A stretch of DNA of 64,000 nt from Pantoea sp. SOD02 (GTDB taxonomy: Bacteria > Pseudomonadota > Gammaproteobacteria > Enterobacterales > Enterobacteriaceae): NCBI RefSeq assembly GCF_024707505.1, contig NZ_CP102604.1, positions 1,426,001 to 1,490,000 of the forward strand. The letters are read 5' to 3'. The notes beneath the pieces were generated by a model. That model saw only the letters and a list, made by a program, of their open reading frames with translations, did no database searches and was not told where the DNA came from. Shown piece by piece: positions 49,870-62,784 of the stretch. The translations under genes were made by a program, and so were the position numbers. Each line of letters starts with the position of its first letter. Position 1 is the first letter of the stretch.

Positions 49870-52800
49870 TTGAGCCAGGAATATACAGAAGATAAAGATG
49901 TTTCGTTACAACCGCTGAGCAGTGGACGTCGTCTGCTGGAAGCGTTGCTCATTCTTGTGGCCTTGTTCGCCATCTATTTGATGGTGTCGCTGGTTAGTTT
50001 TAACCCTTCAGATCCAAGCTGGTCACAAACCGCATGGCACGAACCTATCCATAATTTGGGTGGTAGCGTCGGCGCATGGCTGGCCGATACGCTATTGTTC
50101 ATTTTTGGCGTGATGGCTTACGCCATTCCTCCCGTCATTATTGGTCTGTGCTGGATCACCTTCCGCCAACGCGATCGTCAGGATTACATCGACTACTTTG
50201 CCGTTGGTTTACGTCTGATTGGCGTACTGGCCCTGGTGGTGACGACTTGTGGTCTTGCGGCGCTCAACGTTGATGATATCTGGTACTTTGCTTCCGGCGG
50301 CGTCATTGGCAGCCTGGTCAGTAATGCGATGGCGCCGTGGTTCAGTTCTGCTGGCGGCACTTTAACGCTGCTTTGCGTCTGGGCTGCCGGGATCACCCTT
50401 TATACCGGTTGGTCATGGCTGACGATTGCCGAGAAGATCGGCGGCGTGGTAATGGGTGTTCTGACCTTTGCCAGCAACCGTTCACGGCATGACGAACCCT
50501 GGCAGGAAGAAGAATACGACGACGAAGAGCAGGCTGATGAGGTGTCGCCTTCTATGCCTGCTTTACAGCCTGCAAATGAAGAAGACGATGTCTTGTTAGC
50601 CAAACCGCGCAAGATTAGCGAACCCGTTGTTGCAGAGTTGGGCGATGATCCGCTACTAGCTAAGGCCAGTGCGGCAACTGCCGCTGCGATTGCGGTTACC
50701 ACGCAAGCCACACAGCAAACCCCGGCAACCACGCAGCCTGCGGCAAGTGCGTCTGCAGAACCCGCCGCAATGCCGCGCGTTACTGAATCTGCTGCCCAGC
50801 CAACTTCGGTTCCACAGCCTGTCGCTGCGGCGCCTGAACCGATCGCGCAGCCTTCTACGCCGCTCTATCGTTTCGAGATGCCAAATGAACCGGCACCTTC
50901 ACCGTTTTCGCCGGCTGATGACGATGAGGGCCCGAGAATGGGCAACTGGCAGGATGCCGCTCCATCTTCAGCGCCTTTAAATAGTGTCGCCGCTTCATCA
51001 TTAGCTGCGGGAGCAGTAAAAGCAGCATCTTCAACAGCTGCTTATTCGCCTGCTTTCGATATCGTGCCTGAGCGTGATTACAACCCGCAGGTCAAGCAGG
51101 GCATTGGTCCAGAATTGCCGCGTCCGAATAAGGTTAAGTTGCCAACACGACGCGAGTTAGCGTCGTACGGCATTAAGTTGCCTTCGCAGCGCATGGCGGA
51201 AGAGCAGGCTAAAGATGCTGAGCAGCAACAGCCGGAAGTCACCGCGTCTTACAGCGTTCCTTCACAGGAAGATGATGGTGAGCTGCAAGAGGCGCAGTTG
51301 CGTGAAGCCTTCGCATCACAGCAGCAGAATCGTTATGGCGAAAGCTGGCAGGATGCGTCCGAGCCTGAGGATGAAGATGCATTGCAGCAGGCTCAACTGG
51401 CACGTCAGTTCGCCGATCAGCAGCAGCAACGCTATAACGAACCTGAAGTGAAAGAAGCGCCGGTCTTTAATCTGGACACATCGTCTGCTTTTGATTTTTC
51501 GCCAATGAAAGATCTGGTCGACGACAGCCCAAGCGAGCCGCTGTTTACGATCTCTGCAACGCCAGAGCCAGAAGAACCTGCGCAGTGGCAGCAACCCGCT
51601 GCGCCGGAGCCAGCGTCATTACCGTCGTTGAGTGCTGAATCTAGCCCGTGGTCGTCACCGGAACAGGAAGCCTATTCTGCGCCGCCTGCACCAGTGAAAC
51701 CTGCTGCGTCAGCGCAGGATAGTTTGTTCCATCCGTTCCTGGTTCGCCATGAACAGCCGCTGGAAAAACCCTCTACGCCGCTGCCAACGCTGGATCTGCT
51801 CACGTCACCACCGGCAGAAGAAGAGCCGGTGGATATGTTTGCACTTGAGCAAACGGCGCGACTGGTTGAGGCTCGACTGGCTGATTATCGTGTGAAGGCG
51901 GAAGTAGTAGGTATTTCGCCTGGGCCAGTCATCACCCGTTTTGAGCTCGACTTAGCGCCAGGCGTTAAAGCCTCACGTATCTCTAACTTGTCGCGTGACC
52001 TGGCGCGTTCACTGTCAGCGGTTGCCGTGCGCGTGGTGGAGGTGATTCCAGGCAAGCCTTATGTCGGGCTTGAACTGCCAAATAAACATCGTCAAACCGT
52101 TTATCTGCGCGAAGTGCTGGATTGCCCTAAATTCCGTGAAAATCCGTCACCGCTTGCAGTGGTGTTGGGCAAGGACATTGCTGGCCAGCCGGTTGTGGCT
52201 GATTTAGCGAAAATGCCTCACTTGCTGGTTGCCGGTACCACTGGTTCCGGTAAATCGGTGGGCGTTAACACCATGATCATCAGCATGCTGTATAAAGCCA
52301 CGCCGGAAGAAGTACGCTTTATCATGATCGACCCGAAAATGCTTGAGCTGTCAGTCTACGAAGGCATTCCGCACTTGCTGACGGAAGTGGTTACCGATAT
52401 GAAAGATGCGGCTAATGCGCTGCGCTGGAGTGTTGGTGAAATGGAGCGTCGCTATAAGCTGATGTCTGCATTGGGCGTGCGTAATCTTGCCGGATATAAC
52501 GAGAAGATTGAGCAGGCTGCGGCGATGGGCCGACCGATTCCCGATCCGTTCTGGAAGCCGGGCGATAGCATGGACACCACGCCGCCGGTGCTGGAAAAAC
52601 TGCCTTATATCGTGGTACTGGTCGACGAATTTGCCGATCTGATGATGGCGGTCGGTAAGAAAGTTGAAGAGTTGATTGCTCGTCTGGCACAGAAAGCACG
52701 TGCGGCGGGTATTCACCTGGTGCTGGCGACACAGCGTCCGTCGGTCGATGTGATTACCGGTCTGATCAAAGCCAACATCCCGACACGTATCGCCTTTACC

Positions 52801-53256
52801 GTTTCCAGTAAGATCGACTCACGCACCATCCTCGATCAGGGCGGTGCGGAATCGCTGCTGGGCATGGGTGACATGCTGTACATGCCGCCAAACTCCTCAA
52901 TGCCAGTGCGTGTGCACGGTGCATTCGTGCGCGATCAGGAAGTCCATGCTGTCGTTCAGGACTGGAAAGCACGTGGTCGCCCGCAATACATCGAAAGCAT
53001 CACCGCTGGTGAAGAGAGCGATAGCGCGGCTGGCGGTATGATGGGTGATGAAGAGCTGGATCCGCTGTTCGATCAGGCTGTCTCTTTCGTGGTGGAAAAA
53101 CGCCGGGCGTCCATTTCTGGGGTTCAGCGCCAGTTCCGTATTGGTTATAACCGTGCTGCACGCATCATCGAGCAGATGGAAGCGCAGGGCATCGTTTCTG
53201 AACCGGGACACAATGGCAACCGTGAAGTGCTTTCACCGCCGCCACACGAAATGTAA
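49870..53256 (+). CDS. ftsK: DNA translocase FtsK (TTG start)
   Basis: Coordinates chromosome-dimer resolution with division; 1128 residues. The N-terminal domain (about 1-200) has four membrane helices and is the division part. A Pro/Glu/Gln/Ala-rich linker runs to about 640, containing an 18-residue direct repeat at 472-489 and 505-522. The motor follows: Walker A GTTGSGKS at 789-796 and Walker [10 protein letters not shown] around 917-924. The gamma domain at the end (about 1060-1128) reads KOPS and touches XerD. The TTG start is shared with E. coli. E. coli FtsK has 1329 residues; the difference is in the linker. Confidence 0.97.
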   Translation: MSQEYTEDKDVSLQPLSSGRRLLEALLILVALFAIYLMVSLVSFNPSDPSWSQTAWHEPIHNLGGSVGAWLADTLLFIFGVMAYAIPPVIIGLCWITFRQRDRQDYIDYFAVGLRLIGVLALVVTTCGLAALNVDDIWYFASGGVIGSLVSNAMAPWFSSAGGTLTLLCVWAAGITLYTGWSWLTIAEKIGGVVMGVLTFASNRSRHDEPWQEEEYDDEEQADEVSPSMPALQPANEEDDVLLAKPRKISEPVVAELGDDPLLAKASAATAAAIAVTTQATQQTPATTQPAASASAEPAAMPRVTESAAQPTSVPQPVAAAPEPIAQPSTPLYRFEMPNEPAPSPFSPADDDEGPRMGNWQDAAPSSAPLNSVAASSLAAGAVKAASSTAAYSPAFDIVPERDYNPQVKQGIGPELPRPNKVKLPTRRELASYGIKLPSQRMAEEQAKDAEQQQPEVTASYSVPSQEDDGELQEAQLREAFASQQQNRYGESWQDASEPEDEDALQQAQLARQFADQQQQRYNEPEVKEAPVFNLDTSSAFDFSPMKDLVDDSPSEPLFTISATPEPEEPAQWQQPAAPEPASLPSLSAESSPWSSPEQEAYSAPPAPVKPAASAQDSLFHPFLVRHEQPLEKPSTPLPTLDLLTSPPAEEEPVDMFALEQTARLVEARLADYRVKAEVVGISPGPVITRFELDLAPGVKASRISNLSRDLARSLSAVAVRVVEVIPGKPYVGLELPNKHRQTVYLREVLDCPKFRENPSPLAVVLGKDIAGQPVVADLAKMPHLLVAGTTGSGKSVGVNTMIISMLYKATPEEVRFIMIDPKMLELSVYEGIPHLLTEVVTDMKDAANALRWSVGEMERRYKLMSALGVRNLAGYNEKIEQAAAMGRPIPDPFWKPGDSMDTTPPVLEKLPYIVVLVDEFADLMMAVGKKVEELIARLAQKARAAGIHLVLATQRPSVDVITGLIKANIPTRIAFTVSSKIDSRTILDQGGAESLLGMGDMLYMPPNSSMPVRVHGAFVRDQEVHAVVQDWKARGRPQYIESITAGEESDSAAGGMMGDEELDPLFDQAVSFVVEKRRASISGVQRQFRIGYNRAARIIEQMEAQGIVSEPGHNGNREVLSPPPHEM
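51283..51435 (+). repeat. Direct repeat in the FtsK linker
   Basis: Two 18-codon units at 51283-51336 and 51382-51435. Their proteins share 12 of 18 residues in the pattern LQxAQLxxxFAxQQQxRY. Similar Gln-rich repeats occur in the E. coli FtsK linker. Confidence 0.85.
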
Positions 53257-53280
53257 ATTATCGCGTGCGATTGTCTGCTT

Positions 53281-53304
53281 ATGGGCCAGTTAACACTGGC
53301 CCAT
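53281..53304 (+). terminator. Hairpin after ftsK
   Basis: Perfect 10-bp stem ATGGGCCAGT/ACTGGCCCAT with a TAAC loop, followed by TGTTTATCTG. The T run is imperfect, so read-through into lolA is possible. Confidence 0.65.
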
Positions 53305-53431
53305 TGTTTATCTGTTGGTCGATCCCCATATCTTCGGGAGCTTTCGGCTTTTTCTCCTGTCGAAGAGACAGGACGGCAACTGCATTTAATGCAGTAAGTG
53401 TCGGGAAACAATGAATAAGGAATCGAATCAG

Positions 53432-54043
53432 ATGAAATTACGCGTTATTGCCTGTGGCCTGTTGGCCAGTTTTGTTTCCGCATCAGTATTGGCGGATGCG
53501 TCCAGCGATCTGCAACAGCGTCTCAATAAAGTGAACAGCTTCCATGCCAGCTTCAGTCAGAAAGTGACCGATGGCAGCGGCGCTAACGTGCAGGATGGTG
53601 AAGGTGAGCTGTGGGTTAAGCGCCCAAGTTTGTTTAACTGGCACATGACCGCGCCGGACGAAAGCGTAATTATTTCTGATGGCAAAAACCTGTGGTTCTA
53701 CAATCCCTTCGTTGAACAAGCCAGCGTTAGCCTGCTGCAAAATGCGGCCAGCAATACGCCATTTATGCTGATTGCGCGTAACCAACCAAGCGACTGGAAA
53801 CAGTACAACATCAAGCAGCAGGGTGATAACTTCGAGCTAACGCCGAAGAGCAGTGATGGCAACCTCAAGCAGTTCACCATCAATGTGACATCGTCTGGCA
53901 CCATCAATAAGTTCAGCGCGATTGAGCAAGATGGTCAGCACAGCGATTATCAGCTGAAGAGCCAAAACAACGGCGCCATTAGCCCAGACAAATTCACCTT
54001 TACGCCGCCAAAAGGGGTAACGGTGGACGATCAACGTCAGTGA
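53432..54043 (+). CDS. lolA: Outer-membrane lipoprotein carrier LolA
   Basis: A periplasmic chaperone of 203 residues that takes lipoproteins from LolCDE to LolB. A signal peptide covers residues 1-21 ([14 protein letters not shown]..., cut after LA). The mature protein follows the unclosed beta-barrel pattern: [52 protein letters not shown]. The ATG at 53432 matches E. coli length exactly; an upstream in-frame ATG at 53411 adds seven residues ahead of the signal. Confidence 0.96.
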   Translation: MKLRVIACGLLASFVSASVLADASSDLQQRLNKVNSFHASFSQKVTDGSGANVQDGEGELWVKRPSLFNWHMTAPDESVIISDGKNLWFYNPFVEQASVSLLQNAASNTPFMLIARNQPSDWKQYNIKQQGDNFELTPKSSDGNLKQFTINVTSSGTINKFSAIEQDGQHSDYQLKSQNNGAISPDKFTFTPPKGVTVDDQRQ

Positions 54044-54050
54044 GGTCACG

Positions 54051-55397
54051 GTGAGTAACCTGTCTCTGGATTTCGCACCTTTGAATGAGTTTCAGCCGCT
54101 GGCCGCACGTATGCGGCCAGCTACGCTGCAACATTACATTGGGCAGCAGCATTTGCTGGCGCCCGGTAAACCGCTGCCGCGCGCTATTGAGGCCGGGCAT
54201 CTGCATTCGATGATTTTGTGGGGACCGCCGGGGACAGGGAAAACAACATTAGCCGAAATCATCGCCCATTACGGTAAAGCTGATGTTGAGCGGATTTCTG
54301 CGGTGACTTCTGGCGTCAAAGAGATTCGTGAAGCGATAGAGCGCGCCCGGCAAAATCGTCAGGTGGGCCGACGCACCATTCTGTTTGTCGACGAAGTTCA
54401 TCGCTTTAACAAAAGTCAGCAGGATGCATTCCTGCCACATATTGAAGATGGCACCATCACGTTTATCGGTGCCACCACCGAAAATCCCTCGTTTGAGCTC
54501 AACTCGGCGCTGCTATCGCGTGCTCGTGTCTACCTACTCAAATCTCTCACCACTGCTGATATCGAACAGGTTTTGCTGCAGGCGATGCATGATGACGATC
54601 GCGGTTATGGCAAAAGCGATATTGTGCTGCCGGATAATACGCGCCGCATGATTGCAGAGTTGGTGAACGGGGATGCGCGTCGGGCACTGAATACGCTGGA
54701 AATGATGGCGGATATGGCCGAAAGTAACGCCGAAGGACAGCGTGAATTAACGCCACAATTGCTTAACGAAGTTTCCGGTGAAAGAGCGGCGCGTTTTGAT
54801 AACAAAGGCGATCGTTTCTACGATTTGATCTCCGCTCTGCATAAATCGGTACGCGGTTCAGCACCTGATGCGGCACTTTACTGGTATGCAAGAATCATCA
54901 CCGCCGGTGGCGATCCGCTGTATGTCGCACGCCGTTTGCTGGCTATCGCTTCGGAAGATGTGGGTAACGCCGATCCGCGCGGCATGCAGGTTGCGTTAGC
55001 GGCCTGGGATTGCTTCACCCGCGTCGGTCCAGCTGAAGGCGAAAGGGCGATTGCGCAGGCGATTGTCTACCTTGCCAGCGCACCCAAAAGTAATGCCGTT
55101 TACACCGCTTTCAAAGCCGCGATGCGCGATGCCCGCGAATTTCCTGACTACGATGTGCCGGAACATTTACGCAATGCTCCGACCAAATTGATGAAGGAGA
55201 TGGGGCTGGGTAAAGAGTATCGCTATGCGCACGACGAGACTAACGCCTATGCCGCTGGCGAAGTCTATTTCCCGCCAGAAATGGCGCAGACACGCTACTA
55301 TCAACCGACTAATCGCGGGCTTGAAGGGAAAATTGGCGAAAAACTCGCCTGGCTGGCTGAGCAGGATCAAAATAGCCCGATAAAACGCTACCGCTGA
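54051..55397 (+). CDS. rarA: Replication-associated recombination protein RarA (GTG start)
   Basis: An AAA+ ATPase (MgsA/WRNIP1 family), 448 residues, that acts at stalled replication forks and binds SSB. Walker A is GPPGTGKT at 58-65; Walker [11 protein letters not shown]; sensor and lid segments follow, then a tetramerisation region ([22 protein letters not shown]). The GTG at 54051 follows the lolA stop by seven bases with TGAGGT as a modest ribosome binding site and gives MSNLSLDF as in E. coli. Confidence 0.96.
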   Translation: MSNLSLDFAPLNEFQPLAARMRPATLQHYIGQQHLLAPGKPLPRAIEAGHLHSMILWGPPGTGKTTLAEIIAHYGKADVERISAVTSGVKEIREAIERARQNRQVGRRTILFVDEVHRFNKSQQDAFLPHIEDGTITFIGATTENPSFELNSALLSRARVYLLKSLTTADIEQVLLQAMHDDDRGYGKSDIVLPDNTRRMIAELVNGDARRALNTLEMMADMAESNAEGQRELTPQLLNEVSGERAARFDNKGDRFYDLISALHKSVRGSAPDAALYWYARIITAGGDPLYVARRLLAIASEDVGNADPRGMQVALAAWDCFTRVGPAEGERAIAQAIVYLASAPKSNAVYTAFKAAMRDAREFPDYDVPEHLRNAPTKLMKEMGLGKEYRYAHDETNAYAAGEVYFPPEMAQTRYYQPTNRGLEGKIGEKLAWLAEQDQNSPIKRYR

Positions 55398-55400
55398 TAA

Positions 55401-56789
<1,389 letters not shown>

Positions 56790-56809
56790 TCAACGCGCAA
56801 TTATATAAG

Positions 56810-56830
56810 CCCGGCAATGCCGGGTTTTTT
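56810..56830 (+). terminator. Terminator after serS
   Basis: CCCGGC/GCCGGG stem with an AAT loop and six T, 20 bases after the stop. Confidence 0.92.
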
Positions 56831-57008
56831 GTTTCTTAAGCTGAAAAAGAATTATTTTTTAGTCGGAATTAATCAGAAATAAACGTCATCGACAATAAAT
56901 GGCTGTTAACCATTAAAAATCATAAATTCAATTAGATAGATGCCTGCCTGTTATCTTTCATCCTGCCTCTAACCCGCTGAAGATAAATAAAATAAATTGT
57001 GCTGCAGC

Positions 57009-57031
57009 AAATCGTGCGGCGACGATTTTTT
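57009..57031 (+). terminator. Terminator-like hairpin upstream of ycaD, no gene before it
   Basis: AAATCGT/ACGATTT stem, 6-base loop, ending in a run of six T. It lies after the serS terminator, so it is not needed for serS; it may end a small RNA or attenuate ycaD. Confidence 0.5.
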
Positions 57032-57102
57032 GCACATTGACTTTAAATTAGCAAATGGCAAACTGCGCGCAATTATCGTCATCTCTTTTGGTTTTATTCC
57101 CT

Positions 57103-58254
57103 ATGTCAACCTGGTCGCGCCCCGTCGTTTTGCTGCTTTGCGGCTTAATGCTCATGACGGTGTCTATTGCTGTGCTTAATACGCTGGTACCGCTATGGCT
57201 TACCCATGATCAATTGCCAACCTGGCAAGTGGGTATGGCTAGCTCATCGTATTACACCGGTAATTTGCTGGGCACTTTGCTCGCGGGCTGGTTGATCACG
57301 CGTTACGGTTTTAATCGCTGTTTCTACCTCGCCAGTGTGCTTTTCGCCGTGGCGACCATGGGCATGGTGATGCTGGATGGTTTCTATAGTTGGACCATGC
57401 TGCGCTTCACCGCAGGTGTGGGTTGTGCACTGATTTGGGTGGTGGTTGAGAGCGCCTTATTATGCAGCGGTACCGTACGTAATCGTGGTCAGCTGCTCGC
57501 GTCATATATGATCATCTACTACCTCGGCACGGTTGCCGGCCAGTTGTTGGTGAGTCGTGTGTCGACAGAGCTGCTCCACGTGATTCCGTGGGTTACTGCG
57601 CTGATTATCTGTGCGGTGTTGCCGGTCGTATTTGTGCATGTTAATGCCAGCGCTGCGACGGAAGAGGCTTCAACGGGTCACCTTTGGGTGATGTTGCGCC
57701 GTCGTAGTTCACGTCTCGGCATCAATGGCTGCATCATTTCCGGTATCGTTCTCGGCTCGCTTTATGGCTTGATGCCTTTGTATCTGTCGCATCAGGGCAT
57801 GAGTGATGCAACCGTCGGTTACTGGATGGCGTTACTGGTCAGCTCGGGTATTGTCGGCCAGTGGCCAGTAGGACGTTTAGCCGATCGCTTTGGTCGCCTG
57901 ATGGTACTACGTGTACAAGTGTTTGTGGTTATTCTGGGTGCGATTGCCATGTTGGGTGATGCTGCGATGGCGCCAGCACTTTTTGTACTGGGTCTGGCAG
58001 GTTTCACTCTCTATCCGGTGGCAATGTCATGGGCGTGCGAAACCGTGGCGCATCATGAGTTAGTGGCGATGAATCAGGCATTACTGTTCAGTTATACCGT
58101 GGGCAGTTTGGTGGGGCCGGGAATGACGTCAATGCTGATGCAAAACTACTCTGATCGCTTGCTGTTTGTGATGATAGCTGCAGTTGCACTGGTATATCTG
58201 GTGATGCTGCTGCGTAAAGCCGATCATCAGGCAACGCCGGTTGCACATGCTTAA
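57103..58254 (+). CDS. ycaD: MFS transporter YcaD
   Basis: An inner-membrane carrier of the major facilitator superfamily, 383 residues, 12 predicted helices. The conserved loop 2-3 and loop 8-9 motifs are present ([11 protein letters not shown] and [10 protein letters not shown]). [20 protein letters not shown] and [23 protein letters not shown] match YcaD. The substrate is unknown. The ATG at 57103 gives MSTWSRPV as in E. coli; an upstream ATG at 57055 would add 16 residues. Confidence 0.93.
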   Translation: MSTWSRPVVLLLCGLMLMTVSIAVLNTLVPLWLTHDQLPTWQVGMASSSYYTGNLLGTLLAGWLITRYGFNRCFYLASVLFAVATMGMVMLDGFYSWTMLRFTAGVGCALIWVVVESALLCSGTVRNRGQLLASYMIIYYLGTVAGQLLVSRVSTELLHVIPWVTALIICAVLPVVFVHVNASAATEEASTGHLWVMLRRRSSRLGINGCIISGIVLGSLYGLMPLYLSHQGMSDATVGYWMALLVSSGIVGQWPVGRLADRFGRLMVLRVQVFVVILGAIAMLGDAAMAPALFVLGLAGFTLYPVAMSWACETVAHHELVAMNQALLFSYTVGSLVGPGMTSMLMQNYSDRLLFVMIAAVALVYLVMLLRKADHQATPVAHA

Positions 58255-58274
58255 CGCATTAATATGAAATAGTA

Positions 58275-58301
58275 AAAAGGGGAGCCAGCGGCTCCCCTTT
58301 T
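58275..58301. terminator. Bidirectional terminator between ycaD and pflA
   Basis: AAAAGGGGAGCC/GGCTCCCCTTTT, a perfect 12-bp stem with an AGC loop, between convergent genes. Confidence 0.92.
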
Positions 58302-58309
58302 GTTTGCGG

Positions 58310-59050
58310 TTAATACATCACTTCATGACCGTAGCTGGCGAGGATATTTTTCACTCGCTCCATGGTTTCTTTACTCGGCGGCTTAACACCATCCAGCTTG
58401 TACTCTTCACCCATGGCAATCCATTTGTGTTTGCCTAACTCGTGATAAGGCAACAGTTCAATCTTCTCAATGTTATCCATATCCTTAGTGAACTCACCTA
58501 AGCGATGCACGGAATCATCATCATCAGAGTAACCAGGCACAACAACGTAACGAATCCAGGTGCGTTTGCCTCTCTTCTGCAGGTAGCGCGCGAAGTCCAG
58601 CGTACGATGATTGGAAACGCCCACCAGAACTTCATGCACATCATCATTGATCTGTTTTAAGTCGAGCATGACCAAATCTGTGGCATCCAGTAATTCATCG
58701 ATCACTGGGTCGTAGCGACGAACAAAACCGTTGGTGTCGAGACAGGTGTGAATACCTTCAGCCTGGCAGGCGCGGAACCAGTCACGCACAAACTCGGCTT
58801 GTAAGATCGCTTCGCCACCCGACGCCGTCACGCCGCCGCCAGATGCATTCATAAAGTGACGATATGAGAGCGCATCCTTCATCAACTCTTCAACGGTAAC
58901 TTCTTTACCGCCATGCGTGTCCCATGTATCGCGGTTATGGCAATACAGGCAGCGCATAAGGCAGCCCTGAAAAAAGGTGATGAAACGGATGCCTGGGCCG
59001 TCAACGGTGCCGCAGGATTCAAAGGAGTGGATACGACCGATGGTTGACAT
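58310..59050 (-). CDS. pflA: Pyruvate formate-lyase activating enzyme PflA
   Basis: A radical-SAM enzyme of 246 residues that makes the glycyl radical on PflB. The cluster cysteines are Cys30, Cys34 and Cys37 (CLMRCLYC). [14 protein letters not shown] is the SAM-binding GGE region. Length equals E. coli. It is the last gene of the focA-pflB-pflA order; a hairpin separates it from pflB. Confidence 0.97.
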   Translation of the reverse strand: MSTIGRIHSFESCGTVDGPGIRFITFFQGCLMRCLYCHNRDTWDTHGGKEVTVEELMKDALSYRHFMNASGGGVTASGGEAILQAEFVRDWFRACQAEGIHTCLDTNGFVRRYDPVIDELLDATDLVMLDLKQINDDVHEVLVGVSNHRTLDFARYLQKRGKRTWIRYVVVPGYSDDDDSVHRLGEFTKDMDNIEKIELLPYHELGKHKWIAMGEEYKLDGVKPPSKETMERVKNILASYGHEVMY

Positions 59051-59172
59051 TGCGATGGGTTCTCCAGGTGAGCCTGAACCTCAGGCAGCACAATCTATGT
59101 CGTGCTCTAAAAGTGAAAGTCGATTTTGCCAGGTCGCCAGCACCAGCAAGCTGGCAAAACGGACTTGTGGAG

Positions 59173-59196
59173 AAAAGGCTCCCGCAGGAGCCTTTT
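59173..59196 (-). terminator. Hairpin between pflB and pflA
   Basis: AAAAGGCTCC/GGAGCCTTTT, perfect 10-bp stem with a 4-base loop, 19 bases after the pflB stop on the minus strand. It has a U-rich arm end and likely reduces transcription into pflA, which is needed in small amounts. Confidence 0.82.
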
Positions 59197-59214
59197 AATC
59201 TCAGTAAAGTGCTA

Positions 59215-61497
59215 TTACAACGACTGAGTGAACGTACGGGTAATTACATCTTTCTGCTGCTCTTTGGTGAGCGAGTTAAAGCGAACAGCATAACCGGATA
59301 CGCGAATGGTCAATTGAGGATACTTCTCAGGATGTTCCATCGCATCCAGCAGCATCTCACGATTCATCACGTTAACGTTTAGATGCTGACCGCCCTCAAT
59401 GTTAGCTTCATGGTGGAAATATCCATCCATCAAGCCAGCAAGGTTAGTTTTACGCACGTTATCATCTTTACCCAGTGCATTCGGCACGATGGAGAAGGTA
59501 TAAGAGATGCCGTCTTTAGCATAAGCGAAGGGCAGTTTCGCGACCGAGGTCAATGAAGCTACTGCACCTTTCTGATCACGGCCGTGCATTGGGTTAGCAC
59601 CCGGTCCGAACGGTGCACCCGCACGACGTCCATCTGGCGTGTTACCGGTTTTCTTACCATAAACCACGTTAGAAGTGATGGTCAGTACTGACTGAGTTGG
59701 CACCGCATTGCGGTAGGTTTGCAGTTTCTGAATTTTTTTCATGAAACGTTCAACCAGATCGCACGCCATGTCATCAACGCGCGAGTCATTGTTACCAAAC
59801 TGCGGATATTCACCTTCAATTTCAAAGTCTACCGCTAAACCATCTTCATCACGGATGGTTTTCACTTTGGCGTATTTGATAGCAGAAAGTGAGTCAGCGG
59901 CAACAGACAGACCCGCGATACCACATGCCATGGTGCGATAAACGTCACGGTCGTGCAGTGCCATCAGTGAAGCTTCATAGCTGTACTTATCGTGCATGTA
60001 GTGAATGATATTCAGGGAGGTGACGTACTGCTTCGCTAGCCAATCCATGAAGTGATCCAGACGCTCCATCACGATGTCGAAATCAAGAATCTCGTCAGTG
60101 ATTGGCGCTTCTTTCGGACCAACCTGCATTTTCAGTTTTTCATCAACGCCGCCGTTGATTGCATACAGCAGGGTTTTTGCCAGGTTGGCACGCGCACCGA
60201 AGAACTGCATCTGCTTACCGACAATCATTGGGCTAACGCAGCAGGCGATAGCATAGTCATCGTTGTCAAAGTCAGGACGCATCAGGTCGTCATTCTCATA
60301 CTGCAATGAGGATGTATCGATAGAAACTTTTGCGGCGTATTTCTTGAAGTTAACCGGCAGTTTTTCAGACCACAGAATGGTCATGTTTGGTTCCGGAGAT
60401 GGACCCATGGTGTAAAGCGTATTCAGGAAACGGAAGGTACTTTTGGTCACCAGAGTACGGCCATCTACGCCCATACCCGCTAATGATTCTGTTGCCCAGA
60501 TTGGGTCACCGGAGAACAGCTCATCGTATTCAGGCGTACGCAGGAAGCGAACCATACGCAGTTTCATCACCAGATGGTCAATCAGTTCCTGTGCGTCTTC
60601 TTCAGTCAGTTTCCCGGCCTGAATATCGCGATCAATGTACACATCAAGGAAGGTGGATACGCGACCAAAGGACATCGCCGCACCATTCTGAGATTTCACC
60701 GCCGCGAGGTAGCCGTAGTAAGTCCACTGAACGGCTTCTTGTGCATTGGTAGCGGGCAACGAGATATCTGAACCATACTTCGCAGCCATCTCTTTGATTT
60801 GACCCAGCGCACGATGCTGTTCAGAAATCTCTTCACGCAGGCGAATAGTGGCTTCGAGGTCAACGCCATTCTCCATATCGCTTTGCAGAGAATTGAACTG
60901 AGCAACTTTGTCTTTCATCAGGTAATCGATGCCGTACAGCGCGACGCGGCGATAGTCACCGATGATACGACCGCGACCATAGGCATCAGGCAGACCCGTC
61001 AGTACGCCTGATTTACGGCAGCGCATGATGTCTGGGGTATAAACATCGAATACGCCTTGGTTATGGGTTTTGCGGTAATCAGTGAAGACTTTTTTCAACG
61101 CGGGATCGAGTTCGCGGCCATAAACCTTGCAAGAGCCCTCAACCATTTTGATGCCGCCGAACGGGATGATGGCACGTTTCAGAGGCGCTTCAGTTTGCAG
61201 ACCAACAATTTTTTCCAGCGATTTGCTGATGTAGCCGGCGTCGTGAGAGGTGATGGTTGAAGCCAAATCGGTGTCAAAATCCACCGGCGCGTGAGTGCGG
61301 TTCTCAATTTTGATGCCTTCAAGCACGCTGTCCCACAACTTAGTTGTGGCTGGAGTCGCGCCCGCGAGGAAGGACTCGTCGCCTTCATACGGTGTATAGT
61401 TTTTCTGGATAAAGTCACGGACGTTGACGCTGTTCTGCCATTCGCCGGCGCTAAATCCTTCCCAGGCTGACGCCATTTTTTCATTCAGTTCGGACAT
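59215..61497 (-). CDS. pflB: Formate acetyltransferase (pyruvate formate-lyase) PflB
   Basis: Converts pyruvate and CoA to acetyl-CoA and formate in anaerobic growth; 760 residues. The radical glycine is Gly735 in RVSGYAVRF, and the catalytic cysteine pair is Cys419-Cys420 in [10 protein letters not shown] (numbers include Met1). The [19 protein letters not shown] segment is typical. Length equals the E. coli enzyme. Upstream focA lies 69 bases away, with a small gap for a ribosome binding site. Confidence 0.98.
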   Translation of the reverse strand: MSELNEKMASAWEGFSAGEWQNSVNVRDFIQKNYTPYEGDESFLAGATPATTKLWDSVLEGIKIENRTHAPVDFDTDLASTITSHDAGYISKSLEKIVGLQTEAPLKRAIIPFGGIKMVEGSCKVYGRELDPALKKVFTDYRKTHNQGVFDVYTPDIMRCRKSGVLTGLPDAYGRGRIIGDYRRVALYGIDYLMKDKVAQFNSLQSDMENGVDLEATIRLREEISEQHRALGQIKEMAAKYGSDISLPATNAQEAVQWTYYGYLAAVKSQNGAAMSFGRVSTFLDVYIDRDIQAGKLTEEDAQELIDHLVMKLRMVRFLRTPEYDELFSGDPIWATESLAGMGVDGRTLVTKSTFRFLNTLYTMGPSPEPNMTILWSEKLPVNFKKYAAKVSIDTSSLQYENDDLMRPDFDNDDYAIACCVSPMIVGKQMQFFGARANLAKTLLYAINGGVDEKLKMQVGPKEAPITDEILDFDIVMERLDHFMDWLAKQYVTSLNIIHYMHDKYSYEASLMALHDRDVYRTMACGIAGLSVAADSLSAIKYAKVKTIRDEDGLAVDFEIEGEYPQFGNNDSRVDDMACDLVERFMKKIQKLQTYRNAVPTQSVLTITSNVVYGKKTGNTPDGRRAGAPFGPGANPMHGRDQKGAVASLTSVAKLPFAYAKDGISYTFSIVPNALGKDDNVRKTNLAGLMDGYFHHEANIEGGQHLNVNVMNREMLLDAMEHPEKYPQLTIRVSGYAVRFNSLTKEQQKDVITRTFTQSL

Positions 61498-61566
61498 GAT
61501 ATACCTGCCTTATTTAGGGAGACTTTGACGTATGGCGCGCTGCTTCAGCACGCCAGTACCAATTCA

Positions 61567-62427
61567 TTAATGCACCGGCTCATCGCCACGCAGATAGATT
61601 ACCCAGTAGGTCAAACCGACTAATAATCCGCCGCCAATAATGTTGCCGATGGTTACGGGAATAAGGTTATTAAGAATAAAATCGCTAACGCTGAGTGAGG
61701 GAAACTGTGCTGCGCTTGCACCAGCCATTTGCCAGAATTCCGGGCTGGCAAAATCACGGATAACAATGGCCATCGGAATAAGGAACATGTTGGCTATGCT
61801 GTGTTCGAAGCCGCAGGCAACAAACATCGCTACCGGTAAGATCATCGCAAACATTTTATCCATCAGGCTTCGGCCGGAGTAACTCATCCATACCGCCAGG
61901 CAAACCATCAAATTGGCGAGCGTGCCGAGACTGACTGCTTCAATAAAGGTGTGATGCATCTTGTGGTCAGCGGTTTGCAGAAGGTTTAAGCCCCAGGCAC
62001 CATTCGCCACCATGTGTTCACCGGCCAGCCAGATCAGCGCTACAAAGAACAGCGCGCCAAACAGGTTACCTATATAGACGGTCAACCAATGTCGACCAAG
62101 TTGCAGCCAGGTGATTCGGCCGCTGGCTTTTGCCACCACGATCAGAACAGTTGAGGTGAACAGGTCAGCGCCACACACGACCACTAACATTAAACCGAGT
62201 GAGAAACAGATACCGCCGATCAGTTTTGCTATGCCGTAGGGCATGGCTCCACTTCCGGTAGTTGCAGTGATATAGAAGACAAATGCAATTGAGATAAATA
62301 CGCCAGCAGTAATGGCAAGGAAGAATGTGGTTAAAGGACGTTTAGTAGCTTTATATATGCCGGCTTCTTCTGCAACTTTCGCCATTGCCGCCGGTAATAA
62401 TGAATTAAAAGGGTTGTCAGCTTTCAC
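61567..62427 (-). CDS. focA: Formate channel FocA (GTG start)
   Basis: A pentameric inner-membrane formate channel of the FNT family, 286 residues, six helices. The N-terminal helix (KADNPFNSLLPAAMAKVAEEAG) gates it and is the PflB contact in E. coli; the omega loop and the pore histidine lie at TADHKMHHTFIEAV. The start is taken as the GTG at 62427, giving MKADNP as in E. coli, with GGAG 9 bases upstream. A TTG at 62442 is in frame but overlaps that site. Confidence 0.96.
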   Translation of the reverse strand: MKADNPFNSLLPAAMAKVAEEAGIYKATKRPLTTFFLAITAGVFISIAFVFYITATTGSGAMPYGIAKLIGGICFSLGLMLVVVCGADLFTSTVLIVVAKASGRITWLQLGRHWLTVYIGNLFGALFFVALIWLAGEHMVANGAWGLNLLQTADHKMHHTFIEAVSLGTLANLMVCLAVWMSYSGRSLMDKMFAMILPVAMFVACGFEHSIANMFLIPMAIVIRDFASPEFWQMAGASAAQFPSLSVSDFILNNLIPVTIGNIIGGGLLVGLTYWVIYLRGDEPVH

Positions 62428-62485
62428 ACTAACGCTCTCCAAAAATTGCCTGTAAAGATACTAACAAAGGAGTATAGGTCAGAAA

Positions 62486-62499
62486 TTGATGTGGATCAT
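62486..62499. promoter_or_regulatory. FNR-type box upstream of focA
   Basis: TTGAT-GTGG-ATCAT matches 9 of 10 core bases of TTGAT-N4-ATCAA. Its centre (62492.5) is 41.5 bases upstream of the start predicted from the -10 TAGTAT (start near 62451), the class II FNR position. Confidence 0.75.
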
Positions 62500-62705
62500 A
62501 TTTGACCGGAAGGTTACTGATAAGCGAAGCGATAAAGCATGCATTTTGTGATTAAATAATTGAATTATTTAAAATAAATAATTTTTAATTTATACAAAAT
62601 AAGTTGAAGTCGGATGCAGTCAAGGCTGGGTTTTGTTAAATATCATTAACGAATGAAGCTTAATTGTTATTCAATAATACGCTTTAATATCTTTGCATGG
62701 TCAAA

Positions 62706-62741
62706 ATAAAAAAATGGCACTGATTTTTTTCAGTGCCATTT
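62706..62741 (-). terminator. Terminator after ycaO
   Basis: AAATGGCACTGA/TCAGTGCCATTT, a perfect 12-bp stem with a six-base loop, followed on the minus strand by TTTTATTTTG. Confidence 0.92.
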
Positions 62742-62784
62742 ACCAATACGCTAATTTCTATGGATAAGACTTAAAGCGTTAAGG

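Larger units (their letters stand above)
56790..57102. other. Intergenic region serS-ycaD
   Basis: A 313-base A/T-rich gap in which E. coli carries dmsABC and ycaC. It holds the serS terminator near its left end and a second terminator-like hairpin at 57009-57031. No protein gene is supported. Confidence 0.5.
62428..62784. promoter_or_regulatory. focA-pfl promoter region
   Basis: A 357-base A/T-rich gap between the end of ycaO and focA, both on the minus strand. It holds the ycaO terminator, an FNR-type box and a suitable -10 (TAGTAT, 62458-62463). In E. coli this operon has several promoters here under ArcA and FNR. Confidence 0.7.
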
